Positions 1 to 6,722 of a stretch of 15,079 nucleotides of DNA are shown in pieces (the first letter of the stretch is position 1; each line of letters starts with the position of its first letter). The stretch is from Trueperaceae bacterium (lineage in GTDB: Bacteria; Deinococcota; Deinococci; Deinococcales; Trueperaceae): contig SLSQ01000327.1 of assembly GCA_007130355.1 (NCBI GenBank), forward strand, positions 1 through 15,079. Direction: 5' to 3'. Both the position numbers and the translations under genes were made by a program. The notes beneath the pieces were generated by a model. It searched no databases, was not told where the DNA came from, and saw only the letters and a list, made by a program, of their open reading frames with translations.

Positions 1-1264
1 CGGGCCGTGGCCCGCTCCCGACCGGATCGAAGTCGGGGAGGGGCGGCCGTTCCGCCGCGGGGTCCGGTTCGGGTTCGGCAGGCGCCTCGCGGGCGTCGTT
101 GCTTGGAGGTGCGGGCGGGGCGGCGGCCGACCCGGTGGTCGACCCGGTGGCCGACCCGGTAGTCGACCCGGTGGTCACGGCGGAGGGGGCCGCCTCGGGG
201 ACGGCCGTGGCCGCGCCGGGGCGACGGCCGTGCGCCGCGTTCGCGGCCTTGAGGAGCGTCGCTTCGAGGGCGTAGAGGTCGTCCTGCCGGACGAACCGGT
301 CGAGGTCGTCGTCGAACTGGTGCAGCGCCGTCAACGTCGCGTCGCGCGGAAGGCCTAGACGGAACCCGTCCTCGCCGGTCACGTCGTGAACGACCGCGTC
401 GCGGAGCATGCGCGCGGTCTGTTCGGCCACGGTGCGGGGGGAGAAGCCGTCGCGGTACAACGCGGTCGCGCCGGACAGGAGCGACCCCGCATCGTCGGCC
501 GCGAGCGCTTCGGCCAACGCCTCGATCCGCTCCCGGGGCGGGAGGCCGAGCGCGTCCTCGGCGGCGTCGCGGCGGATCGGACCGCCGTCGGCCCAGAGCC
601 GCTCGAGCAGCGACTCGGCGTCGCGCATGGCGCCGTCGGCGGCGCGCGCGACCAGTTGCAGCGCCTCCGGCTCGGCCTCGACGCCGGCCGACTCGCACAG
701 GCCGGCGAGCTTGCCGGCGATCTCGGCGACCGAGAGGCGCCGGAACCGGAAGTGCTGGCAGCGGGAGAGCACCGTCGGCGGGAGCCGCTCCGGTTCGGTG
801 GTGGCGAGCACGAACACCAGGCCGGGCGGCGGTTCCTCGAGCGTCTTGAGGAGCGCGTTCGCGGCGGGCGTGCTCAGCATGTGCGCCTCGTCCAGGATCC
901 AGACGCGGACGCCCCCGCCGAGCGAGGCGAGGCGGACGCGTTCGCGCAGCTCGCGCACGTCGTCGACCGAGTTGTTGCTGGCGGCGTCGAGCTCGTTGAC
1001 GTCCGGGTGGGCGTTGGCACGCACCTGCGCGCACGATCCGCAGGTCCCGCAGGGGCGGGCGCCCGCGTCGTCGGCCTCGCAGTTGAGCGCCATCGCCAGG
1101 AGGCGTGCCGTGGTGGTCTTGCCGACCCCCCGGGGGCCGGAGAAGAGGTACGCGTGGCCGGTCCGACCGCGCGCCAGCGCGGCGGCCAGCACCTCCTTCA
1201 CGTGCTCCTGGCCGACGACCTCGGCGAAGGTGGCGGGCCTCGCACGCTGGTAGATCGCCTCCAT
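1..1264 (-). CDS. dnaX: DNA polymerase III subunit gamma/tau, N-terminal part (C-terminus beyond window)
   Basis: Clamp-loader ATPase that loads the sliding clamp and, as tau, couples the polymerase to the replication fork. Counting from the ATG at 1264, the protein opens MEAIYQRARP and shows the family order: VVGQEHV (16-22), Walker A GPRGVGKT (43-50), the four zinc cysteines C62, C72, C75 and C78, Walker B DEAH (125-128), and the sensor/arginine-finger segment ending LSRC (166-169). About 420 residues are visible. After domain III (about residue 350) comes a low-complexity Thr/Gly/Ser then Pro/Glu-rich linker, and the window ends there, so the tau C-terminal domain is not seen. An in-frame ATG at 1273 is possible, but a TAGCAT box 7 nt upstream of 1264 favours the shorter, leaderless start. 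The gene is divergent from the patatin gene. Identification is very secure; the start is less so. Confidence 0.96.
   Translation of the reverse strand, partial: MEAIYQRARPATFAEVVGQEHVKEVLAAALARGRTGHAYLFSGPRGVGKTTTARLLAMALNCEADDAGARPCGTCGSCAQVRANAHPDVNELDAASNNSVDDVRELRERVRLASLGGGVRVWILDEAHMLSTPAANALLKTLEEPPPGLVFVLATTEPERLPPTVLSRCQHFRFRRLSVAEIAGKLAGLCESAGVEAEPEALQLVARAADGAMRDAESLLERLWADGGPIRRDAAEDALGLPPRERIEALAEALAADDAGSLLSGATALYRDGFSPRTVAEQTARMLRDAVVHDVTGEDGFRLGLPRDATLTALHQFDDDLDRFVRQDDLYALEATLLKAANAAHGRRPGAATAVPEAAPSAVTTGSTTGSATGSTTGSAAAPPAPPSNDAREAPAEPEPDPAAERPPLPDFDPVGSGPRP
129..176 (-). repeat. Four 12-bp tandem repeats inside the dnaX linker
   Basis: Four consecutive near-identical 12-bp units (GACCCGGTGGTC and one-base variants on the plus strand) occupy 129-140, 141-152, 153-164 and 165-176. 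On the minus strand they encode TTGSTTGSATGSTTGS, about residues 364-379 of DnaX, at the start of the flexible linker. Because 12 is a multiple of 3, copy-number change would lengthen or shorten the linker without frameshift. Confidence 0.85.
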
Positions 1265-1271
1265 CGCGCGC

Positions 1272-1277
1272 ATGCTA
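1272..1277 (-). promoter_or_regulatory. Putative -10 box for leaderless dnaX transcript
   Basis: The minus strand reads TAGCAT followed by 7 nt and then the ATG at 1264. It matches the TANNNT-type -10 element placed directly before the start codon in leaderless Deinococcus genes. No convincing -35 hexamer is visible. The alternative ATG at 1273-1271 overlaps this box. The site is supported mainly by the same arrangement at five other starts in this window. Confidence 0.5.
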
Positions 1278-1305
1278 CCACCGGACCCCGGCCGCTCCGA
1301 GCGCG

Positions 1306-1311
1306 TACCAT
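1306..1311 (+). promoter_or_regulatory. Putative -10 box for leaderless patatin/AAA operon
   Basis: TACCAT lies 6 nt before the GTG at 1318, with no Shine-Dalgarno-like sequence in between. Only 28 bp separate it from the divergent dnaX -10 box, so the two promoters share one 53-bp intergenic region. No -35 consensus is evident. Confidence 0.5.
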
Positions 1312-1317
1312 GGCGTC

Positions 1318-2199
1318 GTGGACGAGACGATGCCGCATCGGTTCGGCGTGGCGCTCGGCGGCGGCACGGCGCGCGCCCTGGCGCACGTGGGCGTGCTGGC
1401 CGAGCTCGAGGCGGCCGGACTGCGGCCGGACGCCTACGCCGGCACCAGCTTCGGCGCGCTCATCGCGGCGCAGGCCGCGCTCGGCGTGCCGCCGCTCGAG
1501 ATGGAACGGATCGTGCGGCAGCTCAACGTGCCCGAGATCTGGATGCAGGGGCTCGACTTCGGACTGCACGAAGCGGCGCTGATCCGGGGCGAACGCTGGG
1601 CACGTTGGCTCGACCGGAAGTTCTTCTTCGGCGCCCGCTTCGAGGAGGTCGAACGACCGCTCGCGATCGCGGCGACCGACCTCGGGACCGGTGCGCCGGT
1701 CGTGATCCGGGAGGGATCGATCGTGGACGCGATTCGTGCCTCGTGCGCCCTGCCCGGCCTGTTCGCGGTGCCGTACGTCGGCGGGTGGCGCGTCGATGGG
1801 GGGTTCGTGGAGCCGGTGCCGTACACGGCGCTGCGGGAGGTGCGCCCCGGCCCTGCGCTCGGGGTGCACGCCGGACTGGACCTGGGGAGCAGCGGCGCGC
1901 TGACGCGCCTGCGCCGGCTCGACGCCGGACCGGTCGGGCGTTGGCTGCACCGTCGGGCCGCCCGACGACGCGGTTCGAACCCGTGGAGCCGGTTGGTCAT
2001 CGGGCTGTCGTTGGCGCTCGCGAGCTACCGGCACGAACCGGCGCCGCCTCCGTCGGCCGAACTGCTGACGGTCGACCTTCCGATCCACTGGTGGGACTTC
2101 CACCGCTCGCCGGAGGCGATCGCAGCGGGCCGCACGGCCGCGCGGCGCTGGCTCGAGGGGCGGACGGCGGACGTCGGCACGTCCGGGGTGCCGGCGTGA
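1318..2199 (+). CDS. Patatin-like phospholipase (RssA/NTE-type, 293 aa)
   Basis: Predicted serine acyl-hydrolase of the patatin family, acting on phospholipid or other acyl esters; the true substrate is unknown. Three motifs are readable: a glycine-rich oxyanion-hole loop GGGTARALAHVGVL (14-27), the nucleophile elbow GTSFG with Ser44, and the catalytic-dyad DGG with Asp160, followed by FVEPVP. The oxyanion loop aligns with the usual GGGARG but reads GGTARA, a mild departure. No signal peptide or clear membrane segment is seen, so it is probably cytosolic. The C-terminal 110 residues are Arg-rich and diverge from the family core. The GTG at 1318 is chosen because of the -10 box 6 nt upstream; an ATG at 1330 is the alternative. 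The stop overlaps the next start as GTGA (2196-2199), implying a coupled operon with the AAA ATPase. Confidence 0.87.
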   Translation: MDETMPHRFGVALGGGTARALAHVGVLAELEAAGLRPDAYAGTSFGALIAAQAALGVPPLEMERIVRQLNVPEIWMQGLDFGLHEAALIRGERWARWLDRKFFFGARFEEVERPLAIAATDLGTGAPVVIREGSIVDAIRASCALPGLFAVPYVGGWRVDGGFVEPVPYTALREVRPGPALGVHAGLDLGSSGALTRLRRLDAGPVGRWLHRRAARRRGSNPWSRLVIGLSLALASYRHEPAPPPSAELLTVDLPIHWWDFHRSPEAIAAGRTAARRWLEGRTADVGTSGVPA

Positions 2200-3413
2200 C
2201 CGAAGCGGCTCCGCCCCTCGTGCTGCTTCGCGACGACCTCGGCTGGTGGCCCGCCTTCGCGGCGGCGCACCGCTCGGCCGACGCCGGCGCCTGGGCCGAG
2301 GTCGTGCGGACCCTGGTGCGGGCCGGCCACGCCGACGCCTGGATCGCCCTCGCCGACGCGGCGATCCACGGCGCCGACGTCGCCTGGGATCGGGCGCAGG
2401 AGGCTCCGGGCGCCCGCGCCGCGGTGGTGCACGACCTCGCGACCGTGGTGCACCTGCTGCTCCACGACGTCGACGGCTCCGGTCCGCCCGGACTACCGCC
2501 GGCCCGCGACCTGGCGCCCGAGCCGGCGGGGCGCGTCGCGACCGTCGCCGCCGAACTCCGGGCGGCGGCCCGATCCCACGAGAAGCCGTCGCGTGCGGCG
2601 GCCGAGACGCTCGCCGAACGGCTCGCCGCCGCGGCGCTGCGGATCCGGGCGACGTCCGGAGGCGGTCCGCTCGGACGCGCGGTCGCCTTCCGCTGGGACG
2701 GCGCGACGCTCGAGCCGGTCGCGCGGCCCGAGGCCCCGTCGCTCGAGGCCCTCACCGGCCTGGACCGGCAGGTGGAGCGCCTGCACGCCAACGTACGCGC
2801 CTTCCTGGACGGCCGGCCCGCCATGCACGCGCTGGCGTACGGGCCGCGCGGCAGCGGCAAGTCGACCGTCGTGCGCGGCCTGCTCGAGGCGCACGCGCAC
2901 GACGGCTTGCGCTTGATCGAGGTTCCGGCCGCGCGGCTCGGCGATCTACCGCGGGTGGCGGAGGCGGTCCGAGGCCGTCCGGAGCGGTTCCTGGTCTTCG
3001 TGGACGATCTGGCGTTCGAAGCGGGCGACGCGCGCTACCAGGCGCTCAAGTCGTTGCTCGAAGGCAGCGTCGCGGCGGGACGCGCGTCGCTGCGCCTGAT
3101 CGCGACCAGCAACCGCCGGCACCTGGTGCAGGAACGTCTGCGCGACCGGCCCGACCCGCTCGACGACGACGTGCACGCCTGGGACACGCACCACGAGCGT
3201 CTCGCCCTGGCCGACCGGTTCGGGCTCGTGGTGCAGTTCCCGTCGGCCGATCGGCGACGCTACCTCGAGATCGTACGGCACCTCGCCGACCGGGACGGCG
3301 TCGACGAAGCCGACCTGCCGGAACGCGCCGACCGCTTCGCGCGGCACGGCAACGGCTACTCGGGGCGTACCGCACGTCAGTTCGTCGACGCCGTCCGCGC
3401 CGGCCTCGCCTGA
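2196..3413 (+). CDS. DUF815-family AAA ATPase (405 aa)
   Basis: ATP-binding protein of the DUF815 family (cellular role not established). The first 165 residues are a helical, Ala-rich domain typical of the family's variable N-terminus. The ATPase core follows: Walker A GPRGSGKST (216-224), RLIEVPAARLGDLP, Walker B FLVFVDDL with Asp270/Asp271, then the family-typical FE.GD.RYQALKSLLEG stretch, a sensor-like ATSNRRHL segment, LADRFGLVVQF, and a C-terminal helical lid ending in YSGRTARQFVDAV. Every block expected of DUF815 is present, and 405 aa is within the usual range. Start GTG 2196 overlaps the patatin stop by 4 nt, so translation is probably coupled. The pair may work together, for example an ATPase controlling or remodelling a lipase, but that is inference from position only. 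It ends 33 bp from the convergent glycosyltransferase gene. Confidence 0.87.
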   Translation: MTEAAPPLVLLRDDLGWWPAFAAAHRSADAGAWAEVVRTLVRAGHADAWIALADAAIHGADVAWDRAQEAPGARAAVVHDLATVVHLLLHDVDGSGPPGLPPARDLAPEPAGRVATVAAELRAAARSHEKPSRAAAETLAERLAAAALRIRATSGGGPLGRAVAFRWDGATLEPVARPEAPSLEALTGLDRQVERLHANVRAFLDGRPAMHALAYGPRGSGKSTVVRGLLEAHAHDGLRLIEVPAARLGDLPRVAEAVRGRPERFLVFVDDLAFEAGDARYQALKSLLEGSVAAGRASLRLIATSNRRHLVQERLRDRPDPLDDDVHAWDTHHERLALADRFGLVVQFPSADRRRYLEIVRHLADRDGVDEADLPERADRFARHGNGYSGRTARQFVDAVRAGLA

Positions 3414-3425
3414 GGACCGTTCCGC

Positions 3426-3443
3426 CCGGCGTTCCGGTGCCGG
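3426..3443. terminator. Weak hairpin between convergent genes
   Basis: CCGGC (3426-3430) and GCCGG (3439-3443) can form a 5-bp stem with an 8-nt loop in the 33-bp gap between the AAA ATPase stop and the glycosyltransferase stop. No T tract follows on either strand. Its position suits a bidirectional terminator, but in DNA this GC-rich such a short stem could be chance. Confidence 0.2.
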
Positions 3444-3446
3444 CCG

Positions 3447-4205
3447 TCAGGCCCCGTCGTCGGGTGGGGCCGCGTCGTCGCGGGGCGCGCGCACGGCGAG
3501 CACGACGAACCGCGCCAAGCGAGGCGCGCGGTGCCACCGGGCCGGGTCCAGCCCCACGCGCCAGGCCCACTCGACGCCGAGCGAGCGGGTCCACGCCGGC
3601 GTGCGCCGTACCGTTCCGGCCAGCACGTCGAGCGTGCCGCCGACACCGATTCCGGTCACCGGGCCCAAGCGCTCGCCGTGCCGGTGCAGGAACGCCTCCT
3701 GGCGCTCGCCGAGCCCGGCGAGCAGGAGGCGCGCGCCGCTGGCGCCGACCTCGGCCGCCACGGCCGGTTCCTCGTCCGCGCCGAAGTAGCCGTCGCGCGT
3801 TCCGGCCACCTCGGTGCCGTACCGCTTCGTCGCCGTGCGCGCGGCGCGCTCGGCCACGCCCGGCCGGCCCCCCAAGAAGTAGACGGGCGCGCCCGACCCG
3901 AGGCGGGCGAGGACGTCGCCGACGAGGTCGACGCCGGGTACCCGCTCCGGAACGCGCACGCCCGCCCGGCCGGCCGCCCACGCCACCCCGACGCCGTCGG
4001 CGACGCACAGGTCGCTGGCGTCGATGGCGGCGCTCAGGACCGCATCGCTGCGGGCCCGCACGATGATCTCCGGATTGAGCGTGACCACCAGCGACGGTCG
4101 CTCCTCGGCCGTCAGAGCGAGCACGCGGTCGGCCGCTTCGGAGCGGGTGAGCGGATCGAGGGGGTGGCCGAGGACCCGCGCCCGTCGCCGCTCAGGCGTG
4201 CGCAT
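3447..4205 (-). CDS. WecG/TagA/CpsF-family glycosyltransferase (252 aa)
   Basis: Predicted GT26 family enzyme that transfers N-acetylmannosamine(uronic acid) or a related sugar from a UDP donor onto a lipid-linked sugar during surface-polysaccharide or teichoic-acid-type linker synthesis. The acceptor here is unknown. Family blocks run in order: VTLNPEIIVRAR (41-52, with Thr42 and Asn44), the catalytic-region Asp in ADGVGVAWAAG (Asp70), ERVPGVDL (87-94), PVYFLGG, the LLAGLGERQEAFL stretch, TGIGVGGTLDVLAGTVRR, and the C-terminal GVEWAWRVGLDPARW. Length matches the family. The ATG at 4205 lies inside the end of comB (14-nt overlap). GGAGG is only 2 nt before the ATG, too close for a normal ribosome site, so coupling to comB translation is likely. 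No other polysaccharide genes are nearby. Confidence 0.88.
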   Translation of the reverse strand: MRTPERRRARVLGHPLDPLTRSEAADRVLALTAEERPSLVVTLNPEIIVRARSDAVLSAAIDASDLCVADGVGVAWAAGRAGVRVPERVPGVDLVGDVLARLGSGAPVYFLGGRPGVAERAARTATKRYGTEVAGTRDGYFGADEEPAVAAEVGASGARLLLAGLGERQEAFLHRHGERLGPVTGIGVGGTLDVLAGTVRRTPAWTRSLGVEWAWRVGLDPARWHRAPRLARFVVLAVRAPRDDAAPPDDGA

Positions 4206-5001
4206 CGCCTCCGCCCGGCACGAACGGGTAGACGGTGCCGTCGTCGCGGCGGTCGGGCGCCTCGAGCGTCGGGACCGCGTCGCTGCGGTCGAGGTCGAGC
4301 GCCACGCCGACGTCCTGATCGAGGCCGAGGTCGCGCAGGTAGCGACCGGCACGGGAGGCGGTCAGCAGGGGCAGCGGGCCGGCGTGGGCGCGCACCAGGT
4401 CGATCGCCATCCGTGCGTACCCCTCGGGGCGGGCGTCGTCCCGCATCCGTCGGATCCGGTCGGCGAGCAGGCCGGCGACCGCCAGGTCGTCGAGGTCGGG
4501 CGTGCCGCGAAATCCGCAGCAGACCAGGTCGATCCGGCGCCAGCGGGGGTCGGCGGCGAAGCGCGCGGCGGCGCCGGCGTTCACGAACGAGGCGAGCACG
4601 ACCGTCCCGGCGTCCTCGAGGACCGGAAGCGCCGCCGGCGCGTTCTCGGAGACGAGGGTCGCGGTCCGGCCGCCGAAGTCGCGGTGCCGGAGGGCGGCGG
4701 GGGAGTTGCCGTGGTTGAACCCTTCGGGCGGGACGCCCCGGCGCTCGCCGATCAGCAGGTCGCCGTGCTCCTGGGCGACGCGGCGCGCCAGGCGCAGCCC
4801 GGGGGAGAGCCGCACCCGGGCGAGTCCGGCGTCGAACAGCAGCGGAACGGTCGTGGTGGTCCGAAGGACGTCGATCAGCACGGTCAGCGCCGGCCCGTCT
4901 CCGGAACGGTCCGTGGCCGCCTCCGCCGCGCTCGGCGGGAGGGGCAGGACCCGGAGCGGCACGGGACCGTCGTGGTTCGGTCGGGGTCCGGCCTGCGGCA
5001 C
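4192..5001 (-). CDS. comB: ComB-family 2-phosphosulfolactate phosphatase homologue (269 aa)
   Basis: Homologue of ComB, the Mg-dependent phosphatase that converts 2-phosphosulfolactate to sulfolactate in coenzyme M synthesis and, in some bacteria, in sulfolactate formation. Visible family blocks are IDVLRTTTT (43-51), GERRG (85-89), EGFNHGNSP (93-101), a SFVNAGAAA stretch, and LVCCGFRGTPDLDDLAVAG (159-177). Where characterised members read TTTNGT, this protein reads VSENAP (117-122), keeping the Asn (120) but losing the Thr residues. Activity on phosphosulfolactate is therefore uncertain. Coenzyme M is not expected in this organism. The start GTG 5001 is chosen for the -10 box 7 nt upstream; GTG 4962 gives a more family-typical N-terminus. 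It is divergent from bshC and overlaps the downstream glycosyltransferase by 14 nt. Confidence 0.82.
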   Translation of the reverse strand: MPQAGPRPNHDGPVPLRVLPLPPSAAEAATDRSGDGPALTVLIDVLRTTTTVPLLFDAGLARVRLSPGLRLARRVAQEHGDLLIGERRGVPPEGFNHGNSPAALRHRDFGGRTATLVSENAPAALPVLEDAGTVVLASFVNAGAAARFAADPRWRRIDLVCCGFRGTPDLDDLAVAGLLADRIRRMRDDARPEGYARMAIDLVRAHAGPLPLLTASRAGRYLRDLGLDQDVGVALDLDRSDAVPTLEAPDRRDDGTVYPFVPGGGDAHA

Positions 5002-5008
5002 GCGGCCC

Positions 5009-5014
5009 AGGGTA
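5009..5014 (-). promoter_or_regulatory. Putative -10 box for leaderless comB transcript
   Basis: The minus strand reads TACCCT, 7 nt before the GTG at 5001. No ribosome-binding sequence is present between them. It is one of two divergent -10-like boxes in the 106-bp comB/bshC intergenic region. Confidence 0.5.
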
Positions 5015-5096
5015 GCACGGGGAGCGGAGGCGCCGGCCGCCGCTGGGCGGCCGTGCGGGGCGACCTGGACGACGTCGCCCGCCGCCGCGGACGGTG

Positions 5097-5102
5097 TACC
5101 GT
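5097..5102 (+). promoter_or_regulatory. Putative -10 box for leaderless bshC transcript
   Basis: TACCGT lies 5 nt before the GTG at 5108. Spacing is slightly tighter than at the other starts in this window, and no Shine-Dalgarno sequence lies between box and start. Confidence 0.45.
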
Positions 5103-5107
5103 CCGGC

Positions 5108-6703
5108 GTGACCGACGCCGGCACCGCACCCCGCGATCCGTTCCTCGCCCGCTACCGTTCGGGCGAGTTCGCTTCGTTCTACGGGCATCCGGACGGGGAC
5201 GTCGAGGCCGCCCTGAACCGTCCCGGCATCGTCGATCCGGACGGACTTGCCGAGGCGCTGGCGGCGCAGGCCCGGGCGCGCGGCGACCGTCCCGAGCAGC
5301 TCGCCGCGATCGAGCGGCTGCGCGACCCCGCCGCCCGCACCGTCGCCACCGGACAGCAGGCGGGGCTGCTGCTCGGACCGGCGTACACCCTGTCGAAGGC
5401 GGTCTCGGCGGTGCGCCTGGCGCGCACGCTCGACCGTCCCGCGCGGCCGGTGGTCCCCGTCTTCTGGGTCGCGTCGCAGGACCACGACTCGGCCGAGATC
5501 GATCATGCGGTCGTACTGGACGGGCATGAACGTCCTACCCGGGTGCGGCTGCCGTTCCCCGTCGACGTGCCGTCCGGGCGCGCGCCGTGGCGCGACGGCT
5601 ACGACGCGTCGCTCGAGGAGCAGCTCCGGGCGTTGGGCACGCATCCGCGGCACCTCGACGAGGTGCTCGCCCTGCTCGCGTCCGCGACCCGCGACGCGGT
5701 CGGTGTCGCCGACGTCTTCGCGCGGCTGCTCTCGACGCTGCTCGGCGACCAGGGCCTGGTGGTCGCCGACCCGATGCGCCCGGAGCTGGCGCGCCGGTTC
5801 GCGCCGATCCTGCTCGACGAGGCCCGCGACCCGGCCACCGGTCCGGCCCGCATCAACGAGGCGGGGGAGGCGCTCCGCGCGCTGGGCGAGACGCCCCAGC
5901 TGGGCCGAGCCGACGACGCGACGAACCTGTTCCTGCAGCGTGGAGACGGACCGCGCCGCTTGCTGCGCATCGACGGCGACGCGCTCGTGCCGGACGGACG
6001 CCCCGAGGACCGCACCGACGCGGAGGAGCTGGCGGAGCTCCTCGAGCGGGACCCGGCCGCCGTGACGCCCGCCGCCGGCCTGCGCCCGGCGGTGCAGGAC
6101 GCCGCCTTTCCGAACGCCGTCACCGTCGTCGGCCCGGGCGAGCTCCGCTACTTCGCGCAGTTGCGCGGCGTGTACGAGGCGCGCGGCGTGCCGATGGCGC
6201 TCGCCTGGCCCCGGGCCACCGCCACCTTCGTCGCGCCGCCGGTCGACCGGATCCTCGCGGTGCACGACCTGACCGTGGCGCGCTGGCTCGACGATCCGGA
6301 CGAGGCGGAGCGCACGGCGCTTCTGCGGTTGCACGGGCACGCCGAGCGGTTCGACCGGGCGCGCCGGCGGCTCGAGGCGGAGACGGAGGAACTGATCATT
6401 GCGGTGCGGGGCCTGGACCCGACGTTGCGCGGTCCGGTGATGCGCGCCGAGCGGGCGCTCGCGACGACGCGCGAGCGCCTCCGGTCGAAGGCGGCCGCCG
6501 CCCTCGCGCGGCGCGACCGGGAGACCTCGGCGCAGTTCGCGCGGGTGCGGGCGCACCTCACGCCGGACGGAGTGCCGCAGGAGCGGGCGCTCTCGGCGTT
6601 CTCGTTCTTCCTCGCCTACGGCGTCGAGCCGGTCGTGGACCGCTGGAAGGCGCTGCCCGCCGACGGGGACCACCTGCTCCGGCTCGATCTCATCGCGCGC
6701 TAG
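5108..6703 (+). CDS. bshC: Putative bacillithiol synthase, cysteine-adding enzyme BshC (531 aa)
   Basis: Last enzyme of bacillithiol synthesis: it joins cysteine to glucosaminyl-malate, making the low-molecular-weight thiol used in place of glutathione by Firmicutes and Deinococcus-Thermus. Diagnostic blocks are TGQQAGLLLGPAYTLSKAVSAV (quoted in parts: TGQQAG at 81-86), VFWVASQDHD (118-127), an ADPMRPELA segment, PAVQDAAFPN with VVGPGELRYFAQL following, and a C-terminal helical coiled-coil stretch rich in Arg/Glu, ending FSFFLAYG. Length is close to the family's 530-540 aa. The GTG at 5108 (VTDAGTAPRD) is chosen because it follows a -10 box and puts the protein at normal length; upstream codons in frame belong to the promoter region. 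bshA and bshB are not in this window. It converges on guaB with only 12 bp between stop codons. Confidence 0.93.
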   Translation: MTDAGTAPRDPFLARYRSGEFASFYGHPDGDVEAALNRPGIVDPDGLAEALAAQARARGDRPEQLAAIERLRDPAARTVATGQQAGLLLGPAYTLSKAVSAVRLARTLDRPARPVVPVFWVASQDHDSAEIDHAVVLDGHERPTRVRLPFPVDVPSGRAPWRDGYDASLEEQLRALGTHPRHLDEVLALLASATRDAVGVADVFARLLSTLLGDQGLVVADPMRPELARRFAPILLDEARDPATGPARINEAGEALRALGETPQLGRADDATNLFLQRGDGPRRLLRIDGDALVPDGRPEDRTDAEELAELLERDPAAVTPAAGLRPAVQDAAFPNAVTVVGPGELRYFAQLRGVYEARGVPMALAWPRATATFVAPPVDRILAVHDLTVARWLDDPDEAERTALLRLHGHAERFDRARRRLEAETEELIIAVRGLDPTLRGPVMRAERALATTRERLRSKAAAALARRDRETSAQFARVRAHLTPDGVPQERALSAFSFFLAYGVEPVVDRWKALPADGDHLLRLDLIAR

Positions 6704-6722
6704 GAGCGGCGCCGCTCAGCGC
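6697..6722. terminator. Inverted repeat / possible bidirectional terminator between bshC and guaB
   Basis: A perfect 14-nt palindrome GAGCGGCGCCGCTC (6704-6717) fills the gap between the convergent stop codons and takes in two bases of the guaB stop. It is flanked by GCGCT (6697-6701) and AGCGC (6718-6722), which extend the pairing across a 2-nt bulge. The folded form has an inner 5-bp stem, a 4-nt GCGC loop and an outer 5-bp stem. No U tract follows on either strand, so intrinsic termination is not certain. Confidence 0.45.

Noticed and set aside
386..1582. Long plus-strand open frame opposite dnaX and into the patatin gene
   Set aside because: It is antisense to conserved DnaX motifs, with low-complexity composition and no recognisable domain.
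4112..6673. Very long minus-strand open frame (853 codons) across bshC and comB
   Set aside because: It is an Arg/Pro/Gly-rich shadow in GC-rich DNA. It overlaps two genes with clear family motifs and has none of its own.
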